From: Anabaena sp. 4-3
Lineage (GTDB): Bacteria > Cyanobacteriota > Cyanobacteriia > Cyanobacteriales > Nostocaceae
Assembly: GCF_001597745.1 (NCBI RefSeq)
Contig: NZ_LUHJ01000024.1
Span: 27,720-91,719, forward strand
Direction of reading: 5' to 3'
DNA: 64,000 nucleotides
This document shows, piece by piece, positions 27,562 to 36,391 of this stretch (position 1 is the stretch's first letter; every line of letters starts with the position of its first letter). The notes beneath the pieces were generated by a model, which had not been told where the DNA came from, searched no databases, and saw only the letters and a list, made by a program, of their open reading frames with translations. Position numbers and translations under genes: made by a program.

Positions 27562-30126
27562 CTATTCAGCCCAAGCAATCAACCGGGGTTCATAAGAACT
27601 AGATAGATATGGGTGTTGAGGTAACACGCGCAAAGACAAGCCTTGTAAACCGGAATTGGTATAAATGATATTGGCGGTGTAAATACTCAAGCCGTGTGTA
27701 TCCTGTCCTTGGTAATCCATGACTACAGGTACAGCGTTGACGATATCGCCATTGGCATCAATTGCACCTTGATATAATTCCACCTGCACATCATCATTGG
27801 TTAAAGTTGCTAGGTCAACTTTAGCTTTTACGGCCACAGTTTGATTGACTTCGATATCTGCACCTGCGGATACGTCGATATCTTTGATTTTGATATTAAA
27901 CCAGTGGTCAGTAAGTTTTGCTTTCCAAGCTGCTAATTCCTTAGCTGGAGCATAATTATCAGCTATCAGGGTATGATAGCGATCGCTAGCAGGGAAATAA
28001 GCCCGTTGAGCATATTCTCGCACCATCCGCGCTGTATTGAAAAACGGACAATTCAACTGAATCGCGTCTTTCATTTTAGCAACCCAACGCCGAGGTAAAC
28101 CATCGACATCACGGTGGTCATAGAATAACGGTACAACTTCTTTTTCTAGTAAGTCATACAAAGCATTAGCTTCGACTTCATCCTGATAATTAGGATCATC
28201 ATAATTTTCGCCGTGACCAATTGCCCAACCTGTGCGGACATAATCAGCTTCATCCCACCAACCATCTAAGACACTTAAATTAGGTAGTCCATTCATGGCT
28301 GCTTTCATCCCGCTAGTACCAGAAGCTTCACGGGGACGACGGGGAGTATTTAACCAGACATCACAGCCAGCCACCATCAACCGGGAAATATGAATGTCGT
28401 AGTTGGGAACAAACACTATATGTTTTTCTAAGTGTTGTTCTGTGATGAAGTGGTTAATTTCGCGGATGAGTTCTTTACCAGGAAGGTCTTTTGGGTGTGC
28501 CTTACCCGCAATCACAAACTGCACTTTGCGATTTTTGTTACCTAGCAAAATGCGCTTTATACGTTCAATGTCACGCATCCACAAGGTAGCGCGTTTGTAA
28601 GTGGCAAAACGACGGGCAAAGCCAATAGTTAAAACATTAGGATCTAGGACTTCCTGGGCTTGAGCAATATCTGAAGCAGAAGCACCGCGATCGCGTAAAT
28701 GTTTAACCAGATGTTCCCGCACATACAAAATCATGTCTAAGCGACAACGCTCATGATTTCGCCATAACTCCTCATCGGGTATCGCTTCCATCCGTTCCCA
28801 TAATGGGCTATCAGGTGGTGCAGATGACCAATTCGGCCCCAAGTAGCGATCATATAATTCCTGAGTTGATTTAGCAACACAACTGCGGGCGTGGACACCG
28901 TTAGTAATAGCGGCAATTGGCACTTCTTCCACGGGTACTTTTTTCCACAAACCTTGGAACATTTGCCGTGAGACTACGCCGTGCAACTGCGCCACACCAT
29001 TAGAAGCAGTTGCCATTTTTAAAGCCAGCACTGCCATACTAAAGGGTGCAGATAAATCACCTGTATTCTCTCGCCCCAGTCCTAAAAATTGTTCTTTGGG
29101 TAACCCAAAAATATCTGCATAATAACCCAGGTAGTAAAGGATTTTGTCGGGAGGGAACAAGTCAATCCCTGCTGGTACTGGGGTGTGGGTGGTAAAGATG
29201 TTGCTGGAAATTACCACCTGCCTAGCTTCCGCATAGCTTAATCCCTGTTCTTTAATTAACAGACGGATACGCTCTAGGGCTGAAAAGGCGGCGTGGCCTT
29301 CATTCATGTGGTAAGCTGTCACCTCATACCCCAAAGCTTTTAATAGCTGTACACCACCAATCCCTAACATAATTTCTTGGTGGATACGCATATCGATATC
29401 CCCACCATACAGCTGATCTGTAATGTCGTGGTCGTAGGGATTGTTTGGTTCAATGTTAGTGTCCAACATATACAAGGGTACTGTTCCCACCTGTACGCGC
29501 CAAACTCTCGCGTATACTTTCCGCCCTGGATAGTCTACTGCAATCCGCAATTCTGAACCGTCGGGATTACGCTCCAGATGCAAGGGCATATTGTAAAAAT
29601 CATTAATCGGGTAGCGTTCTTGCTGCCAGCCATCCACATTTAGATACTGAGCAAAGTAGCCTTGCTGGTAGAGTAAGCCGACTCCCACCAGAGGTAAACC
29701 CAAGTCGCTGGCAGATTTGAGGTGATCCCCCGCCAGCACACCCAAACCACCAGAATAGATGGGTAGACAATCTACCAGCCCGAATTCCGCCGAAAAATAG
29801 GCGTAACATTCCTTTGGTTTTTGACTGCGCTGTTTCTGATACCAAGTGCGCTCTTGGAGATATTCTTGTAATTGACGCGCAGCACGATCCATCTGTGCTA
29901 GGAAGCCTTCATCTTCCACGACTTCCAAAAGCCGGGCTTGACTAATCGTACCTAGCATCAAGACTGGATTGTGATGACTAGATTCCCACAAATCTGGGTC
30001 TAAACGGCGAAATAAATCTTTTGTCTCAACATTCCAATCCCAATGTAAGTTATACGCCAATCCTCTCAATGGTTCGAGTCGTGGCGGCAGGGAAGGAGAA
30101 ACGTTGAATGTACGAATTGGCTGCAT
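27562..30126 (-). CDS. glgP: Alpha-glucan (glycogen) phosphorylase
   Basis: An 854-residue GT35 enzyme with an N-terminal DUF3417 domain (residues 1-115), the AlgGP form common in bacteria. It has YFSAEFGL, GGLGVLAGDH, YHMNEGHAAF, GFARRFATYKRA and the PLP-binding EASGTSGMKAAMNG. It releases glucose-1-phosphate from glycogen in the dark. A beta-rich C-terminal extension (about 740-854) completes it. The gene is monocistronic and starts well clear of its neighbours. Confidence 0.95.
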   Translation of the reverse strand: MQPIRTFNVSPSLPPRLEPLRGLAYNLHWDWNVETKDLFRRLDPDLWESSHHNPVLMLGTISQARLLEVVEDEGFLAQMDRAARQLQEYLQERTWYQKQRSQKPKECYAYFSAEFGLVDCLPIYSGGLGVLAGDHLKSASDLGLPLVGVGLLYQQGYFAQYLNVDGWQQERYPINDFYNMPLHLERNPDGSELRIAVDYPGRKVYARVWRVQVGTVPLYMLDTNIEPNNPYDHDITDQLYGGDIDMRIHQEIMLGIGGVQLLKALGYEVTAYHMNEGHAAFSALERIRLLIKEQGLSYAEARQVVISSNIFTTHTPVPAGIDLFPPDKILYYLGYYADIFGLPKEQFLGLGRENTGDLSAPFSMAVLALKMATASNGVAQLHGVVSRQMFQGLWKKVPVEEVPIAAITNGVHARSCVAKSTQELYDRYLGPNWSSAPPDSPLWERMEAIPDEELWRNHERCRLDMILYVREHLVKHLRDRGASASDIAQAQEVLDPNVLTIGFARRFATYKRATLWMRDIERIKRILLGNKNRKVQFVIAGKAHPKDLPGKELIREINHFITEQHLEKHIVFVPNYDIHISRLMVAGCDVWLNTPRRPREASGTSGMKAAMNGLPNLSVLDGWWDEADYVRTGWAIGHGENYDDPNYQDEVEANALYDLLEKEVVPLFYDHRDVDGLPRRWVAKMKDAIQLNCPFFNTARMVREYAQRAYFPASDRYHTLIADNYAPAKELAAWKAKLTDHWFNIKIKDIDVSAGADIEVNQTVAVKAKVDLATLTNDDVQVELYQGAIDANGDIVNAVPVVMDYQGQDTHGLSIYTANIIYTNSGLQGLSLRVLPQHPYLSSSYEPRLIAWAE

Positions 30127-30499
30127 AGGTTAGCAAAGCTCCTAGTTTAGCTATGGCTATTGTTGACTGTCTTTACCCAATGTTGCCAATTCTTTATACT
30201 ATGTTTGTAAAATTGCCATGACTTTGTGGAGCATGGCAAAATACAGAAATTCTGCTGGTAAAGTTGATGCTCAGGGTGTTTTTCATTATCTGATCACTCC
30301 TAAGACTGAAATTTTTATTTATTAAATTTTAATATTTTGGCAGAATTTGGGATTTAATCTTTTTTGCTGGATTTATCGGCCGTGATCCCAAAAAAATGAT
30401 GATATTTCTCTGAATATTGATGAAATATGTTATTGATGATTTTATCTGGCGATCGCTTACTTCGAGCCAACTGATCGCCTCCTTGGTATTTGTTAACTG
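30127..30499. other. Intergenic region upstream of glgP
   Basis: 373 bp, AT-rich, with one HIP1-like GCGATCGC at about 30450. No gene, hairpin with a T-run or repeat array was recognised. It should contain the glgP promoter. Confidence 0.5.
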
Positions 30500-30826
30500 T
30501 TATCTCCCTAAAAATGGTTGATTTTGAGTATTATTCTGCATAGACATAGCAACTGCTACAGCAAAAGTCATTTCTGCCGCTACTTGATAAGCTAGTTTAA
30601 TATTGGCTTGAGACTGTTGACTACCAACAGGAAAGTAGGTTTGATAACGACAACTTGGCTCTCGCTCTACATTACCAGAGGCGATCGCCCTTTGCAAAAT
30701 AATCAACGCATCCACATCTTCTGAATCATAATGACTTTGCAATAATGTTTGAATTTCATTTTGGGTATCAAGACCTAAATAACCAGAGTTTAAAGCTTGT
30801 TGTACAATTTCGTTAATTGAGGACAT
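30500..30826 (-). CDS. Hypothetical protein, short cyanobacterial family
   Basis: 108 residues from the ATG at 30826, which has TAGGTGA about 6 nt upstream; a GTG at 30835 would add three residues. It is helical and acidic at the N-terminus (SSINEIVQQALNSGYLGLD, then SEDVDALIILQRAI), with a less ordered, polar C-terminus. I recall similar N-termini among unnamed cyanobacterial proteins but no function. No signal peptide or membrane helix. It is isolated in gene-poor DNA. Confidence 0.65.
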   Translation of the reverse strand: MSSINEIVQQALNSGYLGLDTQNEIQTLLQSHYDSEDVDALIILQRAIASGNVEREPSCRYQTYFPVGSQQSQANIKLAYQVAAEMTFAVAVAMSMQNNTQNQPFLGR

Positions 30827-31278
30827 AATTTTCACCTAGCATGACAGTAAAGATTGATATTTCGGAGAAAATATTATTCTGAGAATATCATGTAAACAAG
30901 TGATAGCCCAATTGTTTGCAAATTTTATCATGTATATTATCCTTCACTAACCACCCAATTGGATCACCTTATAGAGTGATTTACAAATTTCGGTTAACGA
31001 TTCATAATATTTATTTGAGCTATTTTTTCTATTCCACTGATAGCTGTATCATCTATGTTATTTGGAGTCTCAATACTGACTGAAAAATTAGTGATATATT
31101 TAACTTTATAGTCAAAAATATTACCCGGTTATCGTGATTTTCAATCGTAAATTCTCAAGTTGCAAAGCAATGTTATCTATTATGTAATTTACTTAACAAA
31201 TAAAAACTTTATTTATTGATAATGATGTTAGTGAAATATAGTCTAAGTTGCAAATTTATTATGGTTTAGGAAAATTAA

Positions 31279-31347
31279 ATGAAACTTATTTATGAGGATG
31301 GCTCCATCTCAAAAAAGTGTGTTATGCTAGGGAGCAATTATTGTTAA
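31279..31347 (+). CDS. Possible 22-residue small protein
   Basis: ATG at 31279 with AGGA about 9 nt upstream, reading MKLIYEDGSISKKCVMLGSN and ending YC before TAA. The composition looks protein-like, but the ORF is short enough to be chance. Not recognised. Confidence 0.25.
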   Translation: MKLIYEDGSISKKCVMLGSNYC

Positions 31348-31407
31348 AAACAAATCATGTAATAATTAAGCGTGATTAGGTTGTGTTGTAAATCATCATT
31401 GTGCAAC

Positions 31408-31536
31408 ATGATTAGAGCAACATACTCTAGAAATTCGTTGCAAGAAAGTCGCTATAACAATCGGGGAAGTGCTTACTTGTTTGCACCGATGGAGAATTTT
31501 AATGTCATGGCTGAAGTCGGAGATACTCCACCATAA
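31408..31536 (+). CDS. Possible 42-residue small protein
   Basis: ATG at 31408 opens 42 codons (MIRATYSRNSLQESRYNNRG, then AYLFAPMENFNVMAEVGDTPP). Its balanced composition is unlike the surrounding AT-rich DNA. No strong ribosome site is seen. The opposite strand also has an open frame (31396-31599) of odder composition, which I treat as the shadow. Function unknown. Confidence 0.35.
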   Translation: MIRATYSRNSLQESRYNNRGSAYLFAPMENFNVMAEVGDTPP

Positions 31537-32295
31537 CTTTATTGTATAGAGTGAGACCAAGCAAGGTAAAATCAACACAAATAACATTCTTATAGGCAAG
31601 ACAAACGCTTAATTTGATTGATGTAACTTGCTAAAAATGTTTTGTTGTTGAGGGAAATTTGGTCAAATTAGTTGATAAAAAAAGCAACTGACTGCAACAG
31701 AAACAGCTATCATCGCTAAAAAACTATCAGCAGCTAGATTGTCAGTAGTTGTGATGAACTCATACCAACCTATTTACCTTACCTGACACTGAGCATTCAA
31801 TTTCACAATTTAATAGTCTGAGGGAAAAACTGTAATTACCTAAGTATTGGCTGAGGTATTCAGGAAATTAACAATAGGTTTGTTGACAAAAAACAGCGAT
31901 ATTGTCAACCAACTATTTTGTTGTTCCATACAGAAATCACAATTCGTGGACAAAAAATCTGCTGTAAGTACAGGATAGATTTTTTGGTTAAATTGCTGAT
32001 GTGTTCAGCCTAAAAATTGATGATGTCAAGGCTAAAATGCGGAACTAAAATTGAGGGTATTTATTTAAGGGTATTTAGTGATTAATTTAGTCCTATAAAT
32101 TAGGAATAAATTTTAATGACAAAGCAAAAATATCACATTTACCTAACCCTTGACGAAAATCTTTGATAGTTTTATCTCACTATCCCGTGAATCATTTACT
32201 TGAGAGATATCAGAATCAGTGTTATTAGCATTACCAAAAATCCATTGCCAATACACAGTCAAAATTATTTACACCATTCATCTGAGAATTCGGTC

Positions 32296-33000
32296 ATGAA
32301 GAAGCAGCACAACAACTTAAAATGGCAGCGATTTCAAGAATTGTTACTAATGACTCTCCTCGGAGATATGCCCACACTCGCATTAGGAACAAAATTAAGA
32401 AATCTGGCATATCGGCAGATTTTTGCTCAAATGGGTAGCTCAGTTTATATCCAAGATGGAGTTGAATTTATCAACACTGCTGGAATAGAAATTGGCAATG
32501 GCGTATACCTATTTAAAGGTGTGCGTCTGGATGCTAAAGGACATCCAAATAATAGAATTAGTTTAGCAAATGGCGTAGCAATCGAGCGTAATGTTGATAT
32601 AGGATGCTTGCAAGACACTGATATCCAAATTCATGAGGAAACTTTCATTGGGCCTGATGTTTGTATTGCTGGCCCTGGAAACATTAAAATTGGTAAACGC
32701 TGCTTGATAGCATCTCATACTGGTATCTATGCAAACCAACACAATTTTACAGATCCAACATTGCCGATCAAGTACCAAGGTGTCACTTGTAAAGGTATTG
32801 TTATAGAGGACGATTGTTGGTTAGGACATGGGGTAACAGTATTAGATGGTGTAACTATCGGTGAAGGGAGTGTAATTGGCGCGGGAGCAGTAGTTACTAA
32901 AGATATTCCGCCTTTCTCTGTGGCTGTTGGTGTACCGGCACGCGTGATTAAAAGCCGCATAGCCCAGAACCTTGTGACATCTCATGCAACTCATGACTGA
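32296..33000 (+). CDS. Hexapeptide-repeat acetyltransferase (LbH family)
   Basis: 234 residues from the ATG at 32296; the upstream TTG at 32200 is less likely. The N-terminus (residues 1-45) is helical. A left-handed beta-helix of hexapeptide repeats follows (VEFINTAGIEIGNGVYLFKG, then CIAGPGNIKIGKRCLIASH, IVIEDDCWLGHGVTVLDGVT, GAGAVVTKDIPPFSVAVGVP). The N-x-H motif (YANQHNF) and the late GVPARVIKSR are standard for acetyltransferases of the WcaF/maltose-acetyltransferase group. It probably modifies surface sugars. No sugar-biosynthesis neighbours. Confidence 0.85.
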   Translation: MKKQHNNLKWQRFQELLLMTLLGDMPTLALGTKLRNLAYRQIFAQMGSSVYIQDGVEFINTAGIEIGNGVYLFKGVRLDAKGHPNNRISLANGVAIERNVDIGCLQDTDIQIHEETFIGPDVCIAGPGNIKIGKRCLIASHTGIYANQHNFTDPTLPIKYQGVTCKGIVIEDDCWLGHGVTVLDGVTIGEGSVIGAGAVVTKDIPPFSVAVGVPARVIKSRIAQNLVTSHATHD

Positions 33001-33364
33001 TAGTTAATCAAACAGCTAGCACGACACAGTGGTAAACAGGGAAAAAATTTTTGTCAGTTCTTGCTGAAATAGGAAACCTCTGGGTTGGCTAAACGTCACA
33101 ATATCAACCAGTAAATAACTATGACATCAGGGACATCTACAAATTAGATAGCTACATGGATCAGCCCACAAAAAACAGGAAAAGAATATTATCAGGTGCA
33201 ACTAAGCGTAGAATCATCTGAGAATTCTACTAAACATGGTGTTTAAATACCACCGTTGTCTTCTCCAAAAGGAACGAGATATGGGTAATATAAAGGAGCT
33301 ATCTTTTCTGCATGGCAGATACTAAGAAAGAGCTTTTTCGTCATACCCTTTGGAGAGATCGCCG
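33001..33364. other. psbI upstream region with possible leader ORF
   Basis: 364 bp. A 21-codon frame from the ATG at 33312 ([20 protein letters not shown], then L) has AGGAG at 33294-33298 and ends at 33377, inside psbI and in another frame. No other gene or clear terminator was seen. The psbI promoter should be here. Confidence 0.4.
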
Positions 33365-33481
33365 ATGGTTACTTTAAAAATCGCTGTTTATATTGTGGTT
33401 GCATTCTTTTTGGCTCTTTTTGTTTTCGGATTTTTGTCTAACGACCCAGCTCGTAACCCCGGTCGTCGGGATTTAGAGTAA
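33365..33481 (+). CDS. psbI: Photosystem II reaction centre protein I
   Basis: A 38-residue protein, [20 protein letters not shown], followed by [18 protein letters not shown]. This is the highly conserved PsbI: one transmembrane helix and the N-P-G-R-(R/K)-D-L-E tail. It sits beside D1 in photosystem II in the thylakoid. GGAGAG ends 6 nt before the ATG. It is too short for ordinary ORF callers. Confidence 0.97.
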   Translation: MVTLKIAVYIVVAFFLALFVFGFLSNDPARNPGRRDLE

Positions 33482-33614
33482 AAACTAGACAAATCCTATG
33501 TAAGTGCCGGAAGCTAGAATACACCAGATGTTACAGACACCGACTGCTGGCTTGTACCATTGCAGTTGGTTGTCTATCTCCGGGAAGCTGGCTGCATAGT
33601 AGCAGAAAGCGCAA

Positions 33615-33648
33615 GTCGGAAGGCAAAAAGTGAATTCATCCTTCCGGC
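33615..33648. terminator. Hairpin downstream of psbI
   Basis: GTCGGAAGG (33615-33623) pairs with CCTTCCGGC (33640-33648) around a 16-nt loop. There is no T-run after it, so it is either a weak terminator or an RNA-stabilising stem between psbI and the envelope gene. Confidence 0.4.
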
Positions 33649-33686
33649 TATTAATTGGCTATTTGTTAGGTTGATTGTGTTCTAAT

Positions 33687-36200
33687 ATGCTTCATCCAGT
33701 TCTGCCTCCTGCACCGCCTACTCTCGTTGAACCCATACAACCGGCAAATTCCAGCTTATCTGCTAGCAATACTCAGTTTCCTAGTGTGGGGGAAGTTGAC
33801 ACCTCTACACCAGCACAAGCGGAAGCACTCAAAAATTATAGTCAAGAGAATACGGGAACTGCTGCTAATAACACTTCTACGGACAACAATTTATTAGTTA
33901 CTCCCACCCCGGCAAAATCTACCAGCAGTCCAGAAACCTTCGAGCCAGAATTTTCTCCCCAGCCAGCTACTAACAGTGCTACTAATTTAGGACAGCCTTT
34001 AGTAATTGGTTATCCCATTGAGAAAACAACAACATCGAATCGGTCAGTTGCTCCCAGTACCAATGATATTCAAGAATTAGCACCACCCCAAATCCCTGCT
34101 GTCACCGCAAATCTGAGCAAGGAAGCACAAAAGGAACAGGTGAGAGTGCAGCAGTCTGGGGATAGTATTAATCTCTCAGTATTTAATCCTGATAGCGTAC
34201 CCAGCCATCAAGCCATTCAAAATGTGATTGAGTTTAAGTCCCGTCAAAAAACTCAACCATCAGTTCCAGCAACTGTCACATTTGCACCCAACAGTCCCCA
34301 AGCCCAAATTTCACCCTCTGGTACACCAACCACAACTACCCCACAAGTGAGAGAAAGAATTGTGGAGGTGACATCAGATAGACAAGAATACGACCAGCAA
34401 CGGCGTATAGTCACGGCTGAAGGTAATGTAGTGGTGCGATTTGATGGGGCGGTAGTCGATGCCGATCGCGTGCAGGTAAATTTAGAGAATTTAATCGCGG
34501 TTGGGGAAGGCGATGTTGCATTAACTAGGGGTGAACAAGTATTAAGAGGACAACGCTTTACCTATAATTTTCTCCTAGACAGTGGGGAATTAGAAAATGG
34601 CAGTGGGGAGATTTATGTCCCCTCAGCGTCAACAGATTTAGCGTTCTTACCCACTGATGTTACAGCCGGGGGAGTTCCCGCACAACCACCAAGCGATCGC
34701 ATTCGGGCTAACCAACCAACCACAGATGTCACCAGTCCCGGTGGCATTGATTTGACAGTGGGTGGTACAACAGCCAGCAATTTACCACCACCAAAGTCTG
34801 GGGGTGAAGTCAACCGCCTGAGATTTGAAGCTGGACAAATTGAGTTTTATCCCCGTGGTTGGCAAGCGAGAAATGTCCGCATTACTAATGATCCATTTTC
34901 GCCTCCAGAGTTAGAGTTACGAGCAGATAAAGTGACTGTAACGCGAGAAGCTCCTTTAATCGACCGCATCACCACCCAACGCCAACGCCTAGTATTTGAT
35001 CAGAACGTAGTTCTACCCCTACCCGTCAATCAGCAGACAATTGATCGACGAGAACGAGACACCAGCCCGTTTATTGTCTCCCCTGGCTATGATGGCGATC
35101 GCCGGGGGGGTTTGTTCGTAGAACGTGGCTTTACAGTGGTGAATACCGACAAGACACGCTTACGAGTTACACCGCAGTTTTTTGTCCAGAAAGCCGTTCA
35201 AGGTAGTGATGATGTACCCTCTCTGTTTGGTCTGAAAGCTAGTTTAAATGCGGTGTTGAGTCCCACATCTGTACTTCAGGGTTCTGGCGAGTTAACTAGC
35301 TTCGACCTCAATACTATAGATGAAAATTTAAAAGCGAGTTTACGCTTACGCCAAACTTTAGGAAATGTCAACCCCCATACATTGAATTGGGAATATAGCT
35401 ACCGCGATCGCCTTTATAACGGTTCGCTGGGTTTCCAAACCGTTCAAAGTAGTTTGGGTGGTTTGATTATATCTCCAGTGATCCCACTCGGTAAAACTGG
35501 TATTAACCTCAGTTATCAAGCTGGCGCACAGTATATCAACGCCAACACCGACCGCCAAGATTTATTAGATATTAATCGGGATAACGATCGCGTTTCTCTA
35601 GGTCGCTTACAAGGTAGTGTTGCTCTCAATAAAACCTTCTTACTCTGGCAAGGACAACGCCTACCACGTACTCCCACACAGGGATTAAAGTATACAGCTA
35701 GACCTGTAGTTCCTTACTTGCAAGCGATCGCTGGTGTTACAGGTACTACTAGCTATTACACAAGTGGCGATAATCAGAATACCCTAATTGGTTCAGTAGG
35801 CTTGTTAGGGCAGTTCGGACACTTTTCTCGCCCATTCTTAGACTACACCGCTTTTAATGTTACCTACTCCCAAGGTTTAAACAGTGGTCTATCACCGTTT
35901 TTCTTTGACCGTTCCGTTGATACTAGAGTGCTGAGTGCTGGAGTCACACAACAGATTTATGGCCCTTTCCGTTTGGGCTTTCAAACATCAATTAACTTAG
36001 ATACAGGTCAAGAAACAAGCACCGACTACATTTTAGAATATAGTCGTCGTACCTACGGCATTACCTTGCGCTACAATCCCGTGCTGGAATTGGGGGGTTT
36101 TAGCATCCGTATTAGTGACTTTAACTGGACTGGTGGAACAGATCCCTTTTCTGATGGTGAAGTCACCCCAGTTGTTGGCGGTGTGCGCCGGGAGAAGTGA
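33687..36200 (+). CDS. LptD/OstA-like outer-membrane assembly protein (DUF3769)
   Basis: 837 residues from the ATG at 33687; a TTG at 33675 also fits. Residues 1-215 are a low-complexity Pro/Thr/Ser/Asn-rich region. At about 228-310 an OstA/LptA-like domain appears (REYDQQRRIVTAEGNVVVRF, then VVDADRVQVNLENLIAVGEG). The C-terminal half has alternating beta-strands of an outer-membrane barrel (LNWEYSYRDRLYNGSLGFQT; GINLSYQAGAQYINANTDRQ). This is the cyanobacterial counterpart of LptD, which inserts LPS in the outer leaflet. No classical N-terminal signal peptide is seen. Confidence 0.8.
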   Translation: MLHPVLPPAPPTLVEPIQPANSSLSASNTQFPSVGEVDTSTPAQAEALKNYSQENTGTAANNTSTDNNLLVTPTPAKSTSSPETFEPEFSPQPATNSATNLGQPLVIGYPIEKTTTSNRSVAPSTNDIQELAPPQIPAVTANLSKEAQKEQVRVQQSGDSINLSVFNPDSVPSHQAIQNVIEFKSRQKTQPSVPATVTFAPNSPQAQISPSGTPTTTTPQVRERIVEVTSDRQEYDQQRRIVTAEGNVVVRFDGAVVDADRVQVNLENLIAVGEGDVALTRGEQVLRGQRFTYNFLLDSGELENGSGEIYVPSASTDLAFLPTDVTAGGVPAQPPSDRIRANQPTTDVTSPGGIDLTVGGTTASNLPPPKSGGEVNRLRFEAGQIEFYPRGWQARNVRITNDPFSPPELELRADKVTVTREAPLIDRITTQRQRLVFDQNVVLPLPVNQQTIDRRERDTSPFIVSPGYDGDRRGGLFVERGFTVVNTDKTRLRVTPQFFVQKAVQGSDDVPSLFGLKASLNAVLSPTSVLQGSGELTSFDLNTIDENLKASLRLRQTLGNVNPHTLNWEYSYRDRLYNGSLGFQTVQSSLGGLIISPVIPLGKTGINLSYQAGAQYINANTDRQDLLDINRDNDRVSLGRLQGSVALNKTFLLWQGQRLPRTPTQGLKYTARPVVPYLQAIAGVTGTTSYYTSGDNQNTLIGSVGLLGQFGHFSRPFLDYTAFNVTYSQGLNSGLSPFFFDRSVDTRVLSAGVTQQIYGPFRLGFQTSINLDTGQETSTDYILEYSRRTYGITLRYNPVLELGGFSIRISDFNWTGGTDPFSDGEVTPVVGGVRREK

Positions 36201-36258
36201 GGGACTGGGGACTGGAGACTGGGGACTGGGGAGCAGGGGAGCAGGTGAGAGAAACGAA

Positions 36259-36314
36259 TGACTAATGACTAATGACTAATGACTAATGACTAATGACTAA
36301 TGACTCATGACTAA
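36259..36314. repeat. TGACTAA heptad array (8 units)
   Basis: Eight consecutive 7-bp units: six TGACTAA, one TGACTCA and one more TGACTAA. It is preceded by GGGGACT-type repeats at about 36203-36240. It lies between the LptD-like gene and the MuiA-like gene and is a classic Nostocales STRR. Confidence 0.9.
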
Positions 36315-36391
36315 CTTCAGCTGCTTGACTTGGTATCCTCCAACCCTTAACAATTAACGAGCAGAGTCATTTAACACAGGGAAAACTGACA

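Larger units (their letters stand above)
30827..32295. other. Gene-poor AT-rich region with only tiny candidate ORFs
   Basis: About 1.47 kb between the hypothetical gene and the acetyltransferase. No normal-sized gene was found. It holds candidate small ORFs at 31279-31347 and 31408-31536. The rest is AT-rich with no heptad array. It could hold non-coding RNA or long regulatory leaders, but nothing specific is seen. Confidence 0.5.

Noticed and set aside
31396..31599. Minus-strand 67-residue ORF
   Set aside because: It overlaps the plus-strand 42-codon frame; its composition is odd and it has no ribosome site, so it is treated as a shadow.
36259..36314. CRISPR or origin iterons
   Set aside because: Simple 7-bp tandem repeats of the STRR type, with no dnaA gene or DnaA boxes nearby.
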